Shown piece by piece: positions 1 to 10,947 of a DNA stretch of 47,015 nt (position 1 is the first letter of the stretch; every line of letters begins with the position of its first letter). This stretch comes from Steroidobacteraceae bacterium (GTDB lineage Bacteria > Pseudomonadota > Gammaproteobacteria > Steroidobacterales > Steroidobacteraceae): assembly GCA_019187495.1 (NCBI GenBank), contig JABAQN010000039.1, positions 1 to 47,015 on the forward strand, read 5' to 3'. The notes beneath the pieces were generated by a model. That model saw only the letters and a program-made list of their open reading frames with translations, made no database searches and was not told the DNA's origin. The position numbers were made by a program, and so were the translations under genes.

Positions 1-614
1 ACTTCGATCTCGGCGTCGCCCGACTGGTCGATGCGGCGGATGATGCGCACGATGCGGTTCACGTTGTTCGCGCGGTCCGAAATGATCAGCATGTTCGACG
101 CCGGATAGGCCGCGAGATGCCCGTACTGCGGAATCAGCGGCCGCAGGATCGGCACGAGTTGCGCGGCGCTGACGTTTCGCACCGCGATGACCTGCGTCAC
201 GATTTCGTCCGAGGTTGCGCTGACGTGGTCCGGGAGGTCGATCGAGGGGAACTGGCGCGCGTTCGCATCCGGGATGATCTTGATGATGTTGCCGGTCTGC
301 ACGGCGACGAAGCCGTACACCTGCAGGATCGACAGGAACGCCTGGTAGAACGCGTCGGGCGTCATCGGTGTCGACGACAGCATCGTGACCTGCTGGCGGC
401 CGACCCGCGGGTCGATGATGAAATTCTTGCCGGTCGCCGCGCTGACGGCCTCGACGATCTGCGTGATGTCGGCGTCCTTGAAATTCGGCGTGATCCGCGC
501 GCCCGCCTCCTTCTGCGCCTGCGCGGTGGATGCCATGGCAAGCAGCGCGGCAGCGGCCGCGACGGCGAGGCGGCCTGCGCGGGCGCGCGGCGGCCGGCAA
601 TCTGTGTCGTTCAT
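1..614 (-). CDS. gspD: Type II secretion system secretin GspD (N-terminal part, cut by window edge)
   Basis: GspD forms the outer-membrane secretin ring through which the type II system exports folded proteins. Only the first ~204 residues lie in the window. They show a signal peptide (hydrophobic AVAAAAALLAMASTAQA) followed by the N0 domain and start of N1. The N0 segment reads ITPNFKDADITQIVEAVSAAT, then NFIIDPRVGRQQVTM, which is characteristic of secretins, and later an IIRRIDQ segment. The start ATG overlaps the gspC stop as ATGA (611-614), so the two genes are one transcription unit. The secretin core domain is off the left edge. Confidence 0.93.
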   Translation of the reverse strand, partial: MNDTDCRPPRARAGRLAVAAAAALLAMASTAQAQKEAGARITPNFKDADITQIVEAVSAATGKNFIIDPRVGRQQVTMLSSTPMTPDAFYQAFLSILQVYGFVAVQTGNIIKIIPDANARQFPSIDLPDHVSATSDEIVTQVIAVRNVSAAQLVPILRPLIPQYGHLAAYPASNMLIISDRANNVNRIVRIIRRIDQSGDAEIE

Positions 615-1642
615 TGTCCCTGGTCCCCCCGGTCGTCGGTCGGCGATTCGACCGGTTGTGGTTCCGTCTCGTCGGCATCCTCACCCGGGATTCCGGGGGC
701 ATTCTGCCCGGCATCGGGAGAGGGCGCCGGATTGCCGAGCTTTTCCGCCTCGTTCGCGATCTGCGCCATGTTCAACGTGAGTTCCTGCTGGCGGCCGCTG
801 CGCATCACGGTCACGCGCGCCTCCGCGGAACTGCCGAGCGTGCGAAATATCTCGTTGCTGCGCGCGGGATCGTCGAGCGGCGTGCCGTTGATGGCCGTGA
901 CGAGGTCTCCGGGGCGCAGCCCGAGCCGGGAAAATGCGGCGCGATTGCGTCCCGGATAGACGCGAAAGCCGCGCTGCTTGCCTTCGGCGAATACCGGCTG
1001 CGGGCGCATCACGTCGCTCACGATGCCGGGGTCGCTTTCGATGAGCTTGCGCATCCGGTCGAGGATCTGCGCGTCGCCCGCGGTCGGTGCCCGGGCCGGC
1101 TGCGCGGACAGCGACGCGGCCGGCGCCGCTGCCGCGAGCGTCGACTGCTGCGGCAGCAGCAGCGATTCGAGTGCGCCCGCGCGTTCGAGCACGACCCGGT
1201 CGGGGTAGACGGCGTGGAGCTTCGCGCCGCCCGGCACGGTATCGCCGACCATCGCGACTTTCGCGGTGGCGGCGGTCTCGCCGATGATCGCGATGCCGGT
1301 TTGCGGATCGGTGTTCGCGATGACGCCCGCGAGGACGAGCGCGAGGTTGGTGACCGGTGCTGAAGTGGCATCGCCACGCGACGCGACCGCGGCTTCGCCG
1401 AACAGGTGGGCCCCGATCAGCGCGCCGAGATCGAGCTGGGTGGGCGCGGCCACCGCCGTCGCGGGCACCGGCGCCGCGAGATCCGGGCCGGCCAGCCCGG
1501 TCACGGTGAGGGCGGCCTGCGCCGCGAGCGCGACGCCGAGCACCCAGGTCGCGACCTGTGGCCCGCGCGCAGCGAGCAGCCCTTTCCAGGCGTCCGGCGA
1601 GGGCAGGCCGTGCAGCACGGAAGTCGTCATCCGCCCAATCAT
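611..1642 (-). CDS. gspC: Type II secretion inner-membrane protein GspC with PDZ domain
   Basis: GspC links the inner-membrane platform of the type II secretion system to the GspD secretin and helps select substrates. The 343-residue product has a short cytoplasmic N-terminus, one membrane helix (about residues 29-50), and a periplasmic HR domain (about 70-170, containing [19 protein letters not shown]). A Pro/Ala-rich linker follows, then a C-terminal PDZ domain (about 220-315, with [20 protein letters not shown] and [10 protein letters not shown]). The tail is acidic and Pro-rich. A second in-frame ATG four codons downstream (1630) could be the true start. The stop overlaps the gspD start by four bases, as usual for gsp operons. 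It diverges from clpS. Confidence 0.87.
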   Translation of the reverse strand: MIGRMTTSVLHGLPSPDAWKGLLAARGPQVATWVLGVALAAQAALTVTGLAGPDLAAPVPATAVAAPTQLDLGALIGAHLFGEAAVASRGDATSAPVTNLALVLAGVIANTDPQTGIAIIGETAATAKVAMVGDTVPGGAKLHAVYPDRVVLERAGALESLLLPQQSTLAAAAPAASLSAQPARAPTAGDAQILDRMRKLIESDPGIVSDVMRPQPVFAEGKQRGFRVYPGRNRAAFSRLGLRPGDLVTAINGTPLDDPARSNEIFRTLGSSAEARVTVMRSGRQQELTLNMAQIANEAEKLGNPAPSPDAGQNAPGIPGEDADETEPQPVESPTDDRGDQGQ

Positions 1643-1710
1643 ACGGGGCTGTCGATGGCGCTCACAAGCGACTGTTTCGACAAGAAATCGGGGCGTCGGC
1701 GGCCGGCGAC

Positions 1711-1739
1711 TTGTGTTGCCATCCGGCGACCCCTATAAA
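1711..1739 (+). promoter_or_regulatory. Putative sigma-70 promoter of clpS-clpA
   Basis: TTGTGT (1711-1716), a 17-base spacer and TATAAA (1734-1739) resemble -35 and -10 boxes. The -10 ends only seven bases before the clpS ATG at 1747, and no Shine-Dalgarno sequence lies in between. Transcription would therefore start at or next to the A of the start codon, giving a leaderless clpS mRNA. The -35 match is weak (3 of 6). Confidence 0.4.
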
Positions 1740-1746
1740 AGCCCTG

Positions 1747-2067
1747 ATGGCAGGCAATGAACCGGTACAGCCGGACCACGGCATCGTCGTCGAGGAAGCA
1801 GCGCCGAAGCTGAAACGCCCGCCGCTGTTTCAGGTCATATTGTTGAACGACGACTACACCCCGATGGAGTTCGTCGTGGACGTGCTCGAGCGGTTCTTCG
1901 GCATGAACCGCCCGCAGGCGACGCGCGTGATGCTCGAGGTCCACATGAAGGGCAAAGGTGTGTGCGGAGTGTTCAGTTACGAGATCGCGGAAACCAAGGT
2001 CGCGCAGGTCACCACCTATGCGCGCGACAACCAGCACCCGCTGATGTGCACGCTGGAGGAGACCTGA
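1747..2067 (+). CDS. clpS: ATP-dependent Clp protease adaptor ClpS
   Basis: ClpS recognises N-degrons (Leu, Phe, Tyr, Trp N-termini) and hands the substrates to ClpAP. The product is 106 residues, the usual family length. It carries the core [20 protein letters not shown] (the DD pair binds the substrate alpha-amine), a [24 protein letters not shown] segment and the C-terminal HPLMCTLEE. The start ATG at 1747 is chosen over upstream in-frame codons because family homology begins there. The stop TGA shares its A with the clpA start (TGATG at 2065-2069), so translation is coupled. The gene for Aat, which creates N-degrons, is close by (4623-5312), so the pathway is clustered. Confidence 0.96.
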   Translation: MAGNEPVQPDHGIVVEEAAPKLKRPPLFQVILLNDDYTPMEFVVDVLERFFGMNRPQATRVMLEVHMKGKGVCGVFSYEIAETKVAQVTTYARDNQHPLMCTLEET

Positions 2068-4331
2068 TGCTGTCGTCCGAGCTCGAACTGTGCCTGAACG
2101 AGGCGTTCCGCGAGGCGCGCACGGCGCGCCACGAGTTCCTGACGGTCGAGCACCTGCTGGTCGCGATCCTCGCGACGGCACGCGTCCGCGAGGTGCTCCG
2201 GGCCTGCGGGGCCGACCTCGCGAAGCTGAAACCCGAACTCGAGGCCCATATCGCCGAGGCGACGCCGCGCCTGCCGGAAGGTGACGATCGCGAAGTGCAA
2301 CCGACCCTCGGCTTCCAGCGCGTGCTGCAGCGGGCGGTGTTCCACGTGCAGTCGAGCGGCCGCAAGGAAGTCGGCGTCGGGAACGTGCTGGTCGCGATCT
2401 TCAGCGAGAAGCAGAGCCACGCGGTCTATCTCCTCAACCGGCAGGGCGTCACGCGGCTCGATGTCGTCAACTATGTGTCGCACGGACTGTCGAAGATCGC
2501 CGAGGAAAAGACCGACAAGGACGCCGAGGCCGTCGAAGGCGAGCGCGAGGCGGAAGGCGGCGGTGCGCTCGAGAAGTACACGACCAATCTCAACCGCGAG
2601 GCGCAGGCGGGCCGGATCGATCCGCTGATCGGCCGCCGGTTCGAGGTCGAGCGCACGATCGAGATCCTCTGCCGGCGGCGCAAGAACAACCCGCTGTACG
2701 TCGGCGAGGCGGGCGTCGGCAAGACGGCGATCGCCGAGGGGCTCGCGCGGCTCATCGTCGAGGGCAAGGTGCCCGAAGTGCTCGCGGGCAGCACGATCCA
2801 TGCGCTCGACATGGGCGCGCTGATCGCCGGCACCAAGTACCGGGGCGACTTCGAGAAACGGCTGAAGGGCGTGATCGGCGAACTGAAGAAGCAGCCGGGC
2901 GCGATCCTCTTCATCGACGAGATCCACACGGTGATCGGCGCGGGCGCCGCCTCGGGCGGGGTGATGGACGCCTCGAACCTGATCAAGCCCGTGCTGACGA
3001 GCGGCGAAATCCGCTGCATCGGCTCGACGACCTACCAGGAATACCGCGGCATCTTCGAGAAGGACCACGCGCTCGCGCGGCGCTTCCAGAAGATCGACGT
3101 GGTGGAGCCGAGCGTCGCGGAGACGCTCGATATCCTGCGCGGACTGAAATCGCGCTTCGAGGAGCATCACGCCGTCAAGTACACCGACGACGCGCTGCGC
3201 GCGGCCGCGGAACTCTCCGCCCGGCACATCAACGAGCGCCAGCTGCCCGACAAGGCGATCGACGTCGTGGACGAGGCCGGCGCGCGGCTGCGCCTCAAGC
3301 CCGCGGCCGAGCGCGAGGAGACGGTCGAGGTGCGCCACATCGAGGACGTGGTGGCGCGCATCGCCCGGATACCCGCGAAGAACGTCACGACGACCGACCG
3401 CGAGGTGCTGCGCAATCTCGAGCGCAACCTGAAGCTCGTGATCTTCGGGCAGGACCCGGCGATCGAGTCGCTCGCCGCCGCGATCAAGATGGCGCGCTCC
3501 GGACTCGGCGACCAGCGCAAGCCGACCGGCAGTTTCCTGTTCGCGGGTCCGACCGGCGTCGGCAAGACCGAAGTCACGCGCCAGCTCGCGATCGTGCTCG
3601 GCGTCGAGTTCATCCGCTTCGACATGTCGGAATACATGGAGCGGCACACGGTGTCGCGCCTGATCGGCGCGCCGCCGGGTTATGTGGGCTTCGACCAGGG
3701 TGGCCTCCTCACCGAGGCGATCGCGAAGCACCCGCACTGCGTGCTGCTGCTCGATGAAATCGAGAAGGCGCACCCGGATGTCTTCAACCTGCTGCTGCAG
3801 GTGATGGACCACGGCACGCTGACCGACAACAACGGCCGCAAGGCGGATTTCCGCCACGTCACGATCGTCATGACGACGAACGCCGGCGCGCAGGAAATGA
3901 GCCGGCCCTCGATCGGCTTCACGCAGCAGGACAATTCGAGCGACGGCATGGAGGCCGTGCGGCGCCTGTTCTCGCCCGAGTTCAGGAACCGGCTCGATGC
4001 GATCATCCAGTTCGCGCCGCTCGACGCCGCGACCATCGAGCGCGTCGCCGAGAAGCTGCTCGTGGAAGTGGAAGCGCAGCTCGAGGACAAGCGCGTGCTG
4101 CTCACCGTCGATGAACCCGCGCGTCGCTGGATCGCGCAGAAGGGCTACGATCCGAAGATGGGCGCGCGCCCGATGGCGCGGGTGATCCAGGAACACATCA
4201 AGCGGCCGCTTGCCGAGGAGCTGCTGTTCGGCAGGCTCGTCAATGGCGGGCAGGTGCGGGTGACGCTCGCAGCCGGCGGCGAGGGACTCGCTCTCGAATT
4301 TAGCCCGGGCGAGGAGGTCGTGCCGGCCTGA
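2067..4331 (+). CDS. clpA: ATP-dependent Clp protease ATP-binding subunit ClpA
   Basis: ClpA is the AAA+ unfoldase that feeds substrates into ClpP. The 754-residue product matches the family length (E. coli 758). It has the N-terminal Clp repeat domain (residues 1-~145), D1 with Walker A GEAGVGKT at 213-220 and Walker B ILFIDEIH, and D2 with Walker A GPTGVGKT at 494-501 and Walker B VLLLDEIEKAHPDV. The IGL-type loop, KH-type pore residues and C-terminal D2 small domain follow, without the ClpB middle coiled coil. The start ATG overlaps the clpS stop. A GC-rich inverted repeat at 4335-4349 after the stop has no T-run. Confidence 0.97.
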   Translation: MLSSELELCLNEAFREARTARHEFLTVEHLLVAILATARVREVLRACGADLAKLKPELEAHIAEATPRLPEGDDREVQPTLGFQRVLQRAVFHVQSSGRKEVGVGNVLVAIFSEKQSHAVYLLNRQGVTRLDVVNYVSHGLSKIAEEKTDKDAEAVEGEREAEGGGALEKYTTNLNREAQAGRIDPLIGRRFEVERTIEILCRRRKNNPLYVGEAGVGKTAIAEGLARLIVEGKVPEVLAGSTIHALDMGALIAGTKYRGDFEKRLKGVIGELKKQPGAILFIDEIHTVIGAGAASGGVMDASNLIKPVLTSGEIRCIGSTTYQEYRGIFEKDHALARRFQKIDVVEPSVAETLDILRGLKSRFEEHHAVKYTDDALRAAAELSARHINERQLPDKAIDVVDEAGARLRLKPAAEREETVEVRHIEDVVARIARIPAKNVTTTDREVLRNLERNLKLVIFGQDPAIESLAAAIKMARSGLGDQRKPTGSFLFAGPTGVGKTEVTRQLAIVLGVEFIRFDMSEYMERHTVSRLIGAPPGYVGFDQGGLLTEAIAKHPHCVLLLDEIEKAHPDVFNLLLQVMDHGTLTDNNGRKADFRHVTIVMTTNAGAQEMSRPSIGFTQQDNSSDGMEAVRRLFSPEFRNRLDAIIQFAPLDAATIERVAEKLLVEVEAQLEDKRVLLTVDEPARRWIAQKGYDPKMGARPMARVIQEHIKRPLAEELLFGRLVNGGQVRVTLAAGGEGLALEFSPGEEVVPA

Positions 4332-4357
4332 AGCGCCGGCAGGGCCGGCCTCGCCGG

Positions 4358-4576
<219 letters not shown>

Positions 4577-4622
4577 GCGAGTTCCGTGACGAGGGCGCGC
4601 GGATTCTGCATAAATGCCCGCC

Positions 4623-5312
4623 TCAGGTCCAGTGCTGCGCGCGCTCGGCGGTCCCGAAGCGCGCGAGCAGCGCGGTGAATTCCCGGCGCGGGACCGGCCG
4701 GCTGCCGAGGCTGCGCAGGTGCGCGGAGGCGATCTGGCAGTCGATCAGCCCGATGCCGCGCTCCGCCGCGTGGTCGACGAGATGGGCCAGCGCGATCTTC
4801 GACGCATCCCGCTCGCGCGCGAACATCGATTCGCCGAAGAAGAGGCCGCCGAGCGCCACCCCGTAGAGGCCGCCCACGAGCGCGCCGCCACGCCGCGCCT
4901 CGATGCTGTGCGCATGGCCGAGCGCGTGCAGTTCGAGATAGGCCGCGCGCATCTCTGGCGTGATCCAGGTGCCCGCGCCCGTGTCGGCGCGCGTGGCACA
5001 GGCGTCGATCACGGCGGCGAAGTCGCGGTCCACCGTGACGTCGATGCCTCTGTTCCGGATTGCCTTGCCGAGGCTGCGGCTGCGGCGGAATTCCTGCGGG
5101 AACAGCACTTCGCGCGGATCGGGTGACCACCAGAGCACGGGTTGGCCGGGTGAATACCAGGGAAAGATGCCGCGACGATAGGCCGAGAGCAGACGATGCG
5201 CCGTCAGCTCGCCTCCCGCGGCGAGGAGTCCGGGAGGCTCGTCGAGCGCGTGCTCCGGGTCAGGAAACCAGTCGGGCGCGTCGGCGTCCGAGAGCCATGT
5301 GATCCGCTTCAT
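4623..5312 (-). CDS. aat: Leucyl/phenylalanyl-tRNA--protein transferase
   Basis: Aat adds Leu or Phe from aminoacyl-tRNA to proteins with N-terminal Arg or Lys, which marks them for ClpS-ClpAP. The 229-residue product begins near the family motif WFPDPEHAL and shows [40 protein letters not shown], then the GNAT-like fold with [31 protein letters not shown] and GLIDCQ. The ATG at 5312 is preferred over longer upstream frames because homology starts there and because it forms an ATGA overlap with the upstream acyltransferase stop (5309-5312). Proximity to clpS-clpA fits a shared N-degron pathway. Confidence 0.96.
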   Translation of the reverse strand: MKRITWLSDADAPDWFPDPEHALDEPPGLLAAGGELTAHRLLSAYRRGIFPWYSPGQPVLWWSPDPREVLFPQEFRRSRSLGKAIRNRGIDVTVDRDFAAVIDACATRADTGAGTWITPEMRAAYLELHALGHAHSIEARRGGALVGGLYGVALGGLFFGESMFARERDASKIALAHLVDHAAERGIGLIDCQIASAHLRSLGSRPVPRREFTALLARFGTAERAQHWT

Positions 5313-6460
5313 TCGCCGGCCCCGTGATGCTTGTCGCGATAGGGCACATGGGCGCGCACGGCCTCGGCATAGGCATCGATCGAGTGACCTTCGCGCGCGA
5401 GGTAGTGCGCGATCGCGTGGCGAAAGCGCGGCTCGGCGATGAAGTGCGCGGACCGCGTGAGCACCGGCTCGAACCCGCGCGCGACCTTGTGCTCGCCCTG
5501 CGTGCCCGGCTCGAACCTCGCGAGCCCCGCCTCGATGCAGTACTCGATGCCCTGGTGGTAGCAGGTCTCGAAATGCAGGCTGTGGAAGTCGGCGGCGGCG
5601 CCCCAGTAGCGGCCATAGAGCGTATCGCTCGAACGAAAGAACACGGCGCACGCCACGAGCGCATCGCGCCACAGCGCCGCCTTGACGAGCAGCGCCGTGC
5701 CGAGATGGCGCGCGGCGTAAGTGAAGAACGCGCGCGTGAGATACGGTTCGTGCCCGTGGCGCAGGAACGTATCCCGATGCAGCGCGTGGATCGCATCGAG
5801 CCGCGGCTCATCGAGGGTCTCGCCGCTCCAGGTTTCGAAGCGGATGCCGGCCTCCGCGACGCGCCGGCGCTCGCGCTTCGTTTTCTTGCGCTTCTCCGCG
5901 GTGAACCCCGCGAGATAATGATCGAACGAGCGGTAGCCGCGGTTCATCCAGTGGAACTGGCAGTCGCGGCGGCCGAGCCAGCCGGCCGCCTCGAGCGTGC
6001 TCGCGTCCGCTTCGTCCGGGAAGAGCACATGGATCGATGATGCGCCGCGCTCCGCGGCGAGCGCTTCGAGCGTCGCGATGAGCTGTCGTGTCACGCCTGC
6101 ACGGTCGAGATCCGGCCGCACGAGGAGGCGCGGGCCGGTTGCCGGCGTGAACGGCACGGTGACGACGAGTTTCGGGTACCAGGCGAGCCCGGCGCGGGCA
6201 TAGGCCTGCGCCCAGGCGAAGTCGAACACGAATTCGCCCCAGGAATGCCGCTTGAGGTAGACAGGCGCGGCCGCGGCGAGCCCGGCCGCGTCCTCGAGCA
6301 CGACATGCGCGCTCTCCCATCCCGTCGAGCCGTCGACGCAGCCGCTCTGCTCGAGCCCGGCGAGGAAGGCGTGGCTCGTGAATGGCGCACCGCCGGGTGC
6401 CAGCGCGTCCCACTCGCGCGCCGCGATCGACTCGAGGCTGGCGACGACGCGGCTTTCCAT
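5309..6460 (-). CDS. GNAT / FemAB-like N-acyltransferase (DUF482, COG3146 type)
   Basis: The 383-residue product resembles the COG3146/DUF482 family of predicted N-acyltransferases, which is often found beside aat. Typical segments are HAFLAGLEQSGCV, VYLKRHSWGEFVFDFAWAQAYARAGLAWYPKLVVTVPFTPATGPRLL, HVLFPDEADASTLEAAGWLGRRDCQFHWMNRGYRSFDHYLAGFTAEKRKKTKRERRRV, and a C-terminal LHFETCYHQGIEYCIEAGLARFEPGTQGEHKVARGFEPV. No signal peptide or membrane helix is seen, so it is cytoplasmic. The substrate is not established for this family. The operon context with aat is conserved and suggests a link to aminoacyl transfer, but that is inference. Confidence 0.86.
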   Translation of the reverse strand: MESRVVASLESIAAREWDALAPGGAPFTSHAFLAGLEQSGCVDGSTGWESAHVVLEDAAGLAAAAPVYLKRHSWGEFVFDFAWAQAYARAGLAWYPKLVVTVPFTPATGPRLLVRPDLDRAGVTRQLIATLEALAAERGASSIHVLFPDEADASTLEAAGWLGRRDCQFHWMNRGYRSFDHYLAGFTAEKRKKTKRERRRVAEAGIRFETWSGETLDEPRLDAIHALHRDTFLRHGHEPYLTRAFFTYAARHLGTALLVKAALWRDALVACAVFFRSSDTLYGRYWGAAADFHSLHFETCYHQGIEYCIEAGLARFEPGTQGEHKVARGFEPVLTRSAHFIAEPRFRHAIAHYLAREGHSIDAYAEAVRAHVPYRDKHHGAGE

Positions 6461-6468
6461 CGCTCCGT

Positions 6469-7455
<987 letters not shown>

Positions 7456-7517
7456 TCAGATGATCCGTGGGCGCGCCCTGCGCCCGCGACGGGGCAGCGG
7501 AGTGTACAGTATCCGCG

Positions 7518-7546
7518 TTGCCGGGCAGTCATCTTCCATTTAAAAT
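7518..7546 (+). promoter_or_regulatory. Sigma-70 promoter of the ftsK operon
   Basis: TTGCCG (7518-7523), a 17-base spacer and TAAAAT (7541-7546) lie 39 bases before the ftsK start. Spacing is ideal and the surrounding sequence is locally AT-rich in an otherwise GC-rich region. It probably drives ftsK-lolA-vanZ-rarA-serS-doxX. Confidence 0.6.
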
Positions 7547-7584
7547 CAACCGATTGGTGTTCTTAATTCAACGGAATTCTTGAT

Positions 7585-9906
7585 TTGGCCGACGCCCGTC
7601 CCACCCGGCAGCCCTCACGCTTCAACGCCGTCGTATCACGCGGCCTGCGCGAAAGCGCCGTCATCATCGTCGCGGCGGTTGCGCTCGTGCTGCTCGCCGC
7701 GCTCGCGTCCTATGCGCCGAGCGACCCCGGATTTTCATACACGGGCACTTCGGGCGTCGTGCAGAATCGCATCGGCCCCTTCGGCGCCTGGCTTGCGGAC
7801 GTGCTCTTCTTCCTGTTTGGCCGCCCGGCGTTCCTCTTCCCGCTGATGCTCGGTGTTGCCGCGGTCGCGCTGCACCGCGCGCCGCGGGGCGAGGAACGCG
7901 AGTCGCGTGCGAACGCCGTGGTGCGCCTCGCGGGCTTCCTGCTCGTGCTCGCGACGAGCTGTGCGCTCGCGACGCTGCATTGGGCGCCCCGCTCGCTGCC
8001 GCAGACGGCGGGGGGCGTCGTCGGCAGTCTCGTCGGCGGCGGCCTCGGCGGGGCGCTCGGGCTCCTCGGCAGCACGCTTGCGCTGCTAGCGGGCTTCATG
8101 GCGGGCGTGTCGCTCGCGTTCGGCGTTTCGTGGTTCACGATTATGGATCGCATCGGCGCCGCGGCCTGGAGTGCCGTTGCCTGGGTGCGCGCGCGCGGCC
8201 TCGCCGCACGTGACGCCGCCGAAGGGCGCGAGCGCAGGCAGGCGCGCAAGGAGACGATCGAGACCGACCAGAAGAAGGCGGCGACGCGCGTGAAGCCGCG
8301 CATCGAAGCGCCGGCCGTGCGCGTCGAGAAGAGCGAGCGCGTCGAGAAGGAGCGCCAGGTGCCGCTCTTCGAGCCGGTGAAGTCCGGCGAACTGCCGCCG
8401 CTCAAGCTGCTCGATGATCCGCCGCCGCAGCGCGAATCCTATTCGCCCGAGGCGCTCGAGGCGATGTCGCGGCTCGTCGAGCTGAAGCTGAAGGACTTCG
8501 GCGTCGAGGTCGAAGTCGTCGCGGTGCAGCCTGGGCCGGTGGTCACGCGCTTCGAGCTGCGGCCGGCGCCCGGCGTCAAGGTGAGCCAGATCTCGAGCCT
8601 CGCGAAGGACCTCGCGCGTGCGCTGTCGGCGATCAGCGTGCGCGTCGTCGAGGTGATTCCCGGCAAGTCGGTGATGGGCCTCGAGATCCCGAACGAGAAG
8701 CGTGAACTCGTCACGCTCGGGGAAATCATCAAGTCGAAGGCGTACGACGAACTCGGCTCGCCGCTCGCGCTCGCGCTCGGCAAGGACATCGGCGGGCAGG
8801 CGGTGGTGGCCGATCTCGCGCGCATGCCGCACCTGCTGATCGCGGGCACGACCGGCTCGGGCAAGTCGGTCGCGATCAATGCGATGGTGCTGTCGCTGCT
8901 GTACAAGTCCACGGCCGAGCACGTGCGGCTCGTCATGATCGATCCGAAGATGCTCGAGCTGTCGGTGTACGAGGGCATCCCGCACCTGCTCGCGCCGGTG
9001 GTCACCGACATGAAGCAGGCGGCGAACGCGCTGCGCTGGTCGGTCGCCGAGATGGAGCGGCGCTACCAGCTGATGGCCGCGCTCGGCGTGCGCAACATCG
9101 CGGGCTTCAACAAGCGCGTGAAGGAGGCGACGGCGTCCGGCAAGCCGATCCGCGATCCGGTGATGCTGACCAAGGCGGCGAACGATCCGACGATCGACCA
9201 GGGCCAGATCCAGGATCTCGTGCCGTTGCCGTACATCGTCGTGATCATCGATGAACTCGCCGACCTGATGCTGATCGTCGGCAAGAAGGTCGAGGAACTG
9301 ATCACGCGGCTCGCGCAGAAGGCGCGCGCGTCGGGCATCCATCTCGTGCTCGCGACGCAGCGGCCGTCGGTCGACGTGATCACGGGCCTGATCAAGGCGA
9401 ATATCCCGTGCCGCATCGCGTTCCAGGTATCGGCGAAAGTCGATTCGCGCACGATCCTCGACCAGAGCGGCGCGGAGTCGCTGCTCGGGCATGGCGACAT
9501 GCTGTATCTGCCGTCGGGCACGGCGGTGCCGACGCGCGTGCACGGCGCGTTCGTTTCCGACCAGGAAGTGCAGCGTGTCGTCGAGGCGCTGAAGCAGAGC
9601 GCGCCGCCCGTGTACGTGGACGAAGTGCTGTCGGGGCCGAGTACGCCGATCCCGGGCCTGCCGGGCGAGGAGGGCGCGGGTGAGGGGGGCGAGCAGGATG
9701 CCGAGTCCGATCCGCTCTACGACGAGGCGGTGAAGATCGTGACGACCGAACGCAAGCCATCGATCTCGTACGTGCAGCGGCGGCTCAAGATCGGCTACAA
9801 CCGCGCCGCGCGGCTGCTCGAGGCGATGGAGTCGGCCGGCATCGTCGGCCCGCTGCAGTCGAACGGTGCGCGCGAGGTGCTCGCGCCGGCGCCGCCGGAG
9901 TCGTGA
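7585..9906 (+). CDS. ftsK: DNA translocase FtsK
   Basis: FtsK couples chromosome-dimer resolution and segregation to septum closure. The 773-residue product has an N-terminal membrane domain of about four helices (roughly residues 24-190), a short charged linker, and the RecA-like motor with Walker A GTTGSGKS at 421-428 and Walker [14 protein letters not shown]. The C-terminal winged-helix gamma domain (about 695-765, [35 protein letters not shown]) reads KOPS sites. The linker is short compared with E. coli FtsK (1329 residues), as in many SpoIIIE/FtsK proteins. The start is a TTG at 7585, because no ATG or GTG lies in a suitable position before the first helix. lolA follows with a one-base overlap. 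Confidence 0.96.
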   Translation: MADARPTRQPSRFNAVVSRGLRESAVIIVAAVALVLLAALASYAPSDPGFSYTGTSGVVQNRIGPFGAWLADVLFFLFGRPAFLFPLMLGVAAVALHRAPRGEERESRANAVVRLAGFLLVLATSCALATLHWAPRSLPQTAGGVVGSLVGGGLGGALGLLGSTLALLAGFMAGVSLAFGVSWFTIMDRIGAAAWSAVAWVRARGLAARDAAEGRERRQARKETIETDQKKAATRVKPRIEAPAVRVEKSERVEKERQVPLFEPVKSGELPPLKLLDDPPPQRESYSPEALEAMSRLVELKLKDFGVEVEVVAVQPGPVVTRFELRPAPGVKVSQISSLAKDLARALSAISVRVVEVIPGKSVMGLEIPNEKRELVTLGEIIKSKAYDELGSPLALALGKDIGGQAVVADLARMPHLLIAGTTGSGKSVAINAMVLSLLYKSTAEHVRLVMIDPKMLELSVYEGIPHLLAPVVTDMKQAANALRWSVAEMERRYQLMAALGVRNIAGFNKRVKEATASGKPIRDPVMLTKAANDPTIDQGQIQDLVPLPYIVVIIDELADLMLIVGKKVEELITRLAQKARASGIHLVLATQRPSVDVITGLIKANIPCRIAFQVSAKVDSRTILDQSGAESLLGHGDMLYLPSGTAVPTRVHGAFVSDQEVQRVVEALKQSAPPVYVDEVLSGPSTPIPGLPGEEGAGEGGEQDAESDPLYDEAVKIVTTERKPSISYVQRRLKIGYNRAARLLEAMESAGIVGPLQSNGAREVLAPAPPES

Positions 9907-10541
9907 TGGCGAGGGGAATCGCCGCCGCGGGTCTGGCGCTCGCGTTCATCGCGCCGCTGTTTGCCGCCGATGCCTCGACGGCGCTCGACCGCTATCTTGC
10001 AGGCCTCACGACACTGCGCGCGGAGTTCTCGCAGCGGCTCGTCGATGCGCGCGGCGTGACCGTGCAGCAGGCGAGCGGCCGGCTCGTCGTGCAGCGCCCC
10101 GGGCGCTTTCGCTGGGAATTGCGCCCGGACGGCGCCGAGGGCGGCCAGCTGCTGGTGGCCGACGGTCGCAATCTCTGGTTCTTCGACCGCGACCTCGACC
10201 AGGTCACCGTGAAACCGGCCGATGCCAGCCTGACCGCAACGCCTGCGATGCTGCTGTCGGGAACCGGCGATATCCGCGCCGCGTTCGTCGTCGAGGCGCT
10301 GCCGCGCGCCGACGGCCTCGACTGGGTGGCCGTCACGCCACGCGCAAACGACGCGGACTTCCGCGCTGCGCGGCTCGGCTTCGCCGGTCGCGAGCTGAAG
10401 CGGATGGTGTTGCACGACAAGCTCGGCCAGACCGCCACGCTCGTCTTCGACCGGACCGTGCGCAACGGACCCGTCGATCCGGCCGAGTTCAGGTTCACGC
10501 CGCCGCCGGGTGCCGACGTCATCGGCACGCCATCGCCTTGA
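9906..10541 (+). CDS. lolA: Outer-membrane lipoprotein carrier protein LolA
   Basis: LolA is the periplasmic chaperone that carries lipoproteins from LolCDE to LolB. The 211-residue product has a signal peptide (about residues 1-20, ending AAPLFAADA-like) and the LolA core, including LTTLRAEFSQRLVDARGVTVQQASGRL, VQRPGRFRWELR, LLVADGRNLWFFDRDLDQVTVKP and a C-terminal EFRFTPPPGADVI. The ATG at 9906 overlaps the ftsK TGA. The ftsK-lolA-rarA-serS order is conserved in many gammaproteobacteria, which supports the assignment. Confidence 0.92.
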   Translation: MARGIAAAGLALAFIAPLFAADASTALDRYLAGLTTLRAEFSQRLVDARGVTVQQASGRLVVQRPGRFRWELRPDGAEGGQLLVADGRNLWFFDRDLDQVTVKPADASLTATPAMLLSGTGDIRAAFVVEALPRADGLDWVAVTPRANDADFRAARLGFAGRELKRMVLHDKLGQTATLVFDRTVRNGPVDPAEFRFTPPPGADVIGTPSP

Positions 10542-10546
10542 GCCGC

Positions 10547-10945
10547 ATGCAACCGCTGCGCTGGCGGACCTGGTGGTTCGCGGGGGGTGTCCTGATCGCG
10601 CTCCTGATCGCCGTGCTGTCATTGCTGCCCTCGGCGGACCTGCCGCGCGTGCAGCTGTGGGACAAGTTCGAGCACAGCTTCGCGTATTTCGCGCTCGCCG
10701 CCTGGTTCGGCGGCGTCGTGCGCCCGGGTCGCTATGGGCGGCTCGCGCTCGTGCTGCTCGCGTTCGGCATCGCGATCGAAATCGCGCAGGGCGCGATGGG
10801 CATCGGGCGCACCGCCGATCCCGCGGACGTGTTCGCGAATGCCGTGGGCATCGCGATCGGCCTCGTGGTCGCGTGGCTCGGAGTCAGCGGCTGGATGCGC
10901 GGCATCGAGCGGCTGTGCGGCGCGGCGCTGCCGACCGCGGACTGA
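10547..10945 (+). CDS. VanZ-like small membrane protein
   Basis: The 132-residue product has about four hydrophobic helices and the VanZ-like signature DKFEHSFAYFALAAWFGG (conserved D-K-x-x-H), followed by IAIEIAQGAMGIGRTADPADVFANAVGIAIG, in which the E-x-x-Q and D-x-x-A-N pattern is also typical. The molecular role of this branch is unknown. A link to teicoplanin resistance is not implied. It sits between lolA and rarA in one operon. The ATG at 10547 is used; a TTG at 10538 overlapping the lolA stop is an alternative start. Confidence 0.82.
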   Translation: MQPLRWRTWWFAGGVLIALLIAVLSLLPSADLPRVQLWDKFEHSFAYFALAAWFGGVVRPGRYGRLALVLLAFGIAIEIAQGAMGIGRTADPADVFANAVGIAIGLVVAWLGVSGWMRGIERLCGAALPTAD

Positions 10946-10947
10946 CG

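Noticed and set aside
2016..4196. Minus-strand open frame (726 codons) opposite clpA
   Set aside because: Antisense shadow of clpA caused by high GC; no motif.
4335..4349. Inverted repeat GCCGGC-AGG-GCCGGC after clpA as terminator
   Set aside because: Short stem, no T-run, and such GC palindromes are frequent in this composition.
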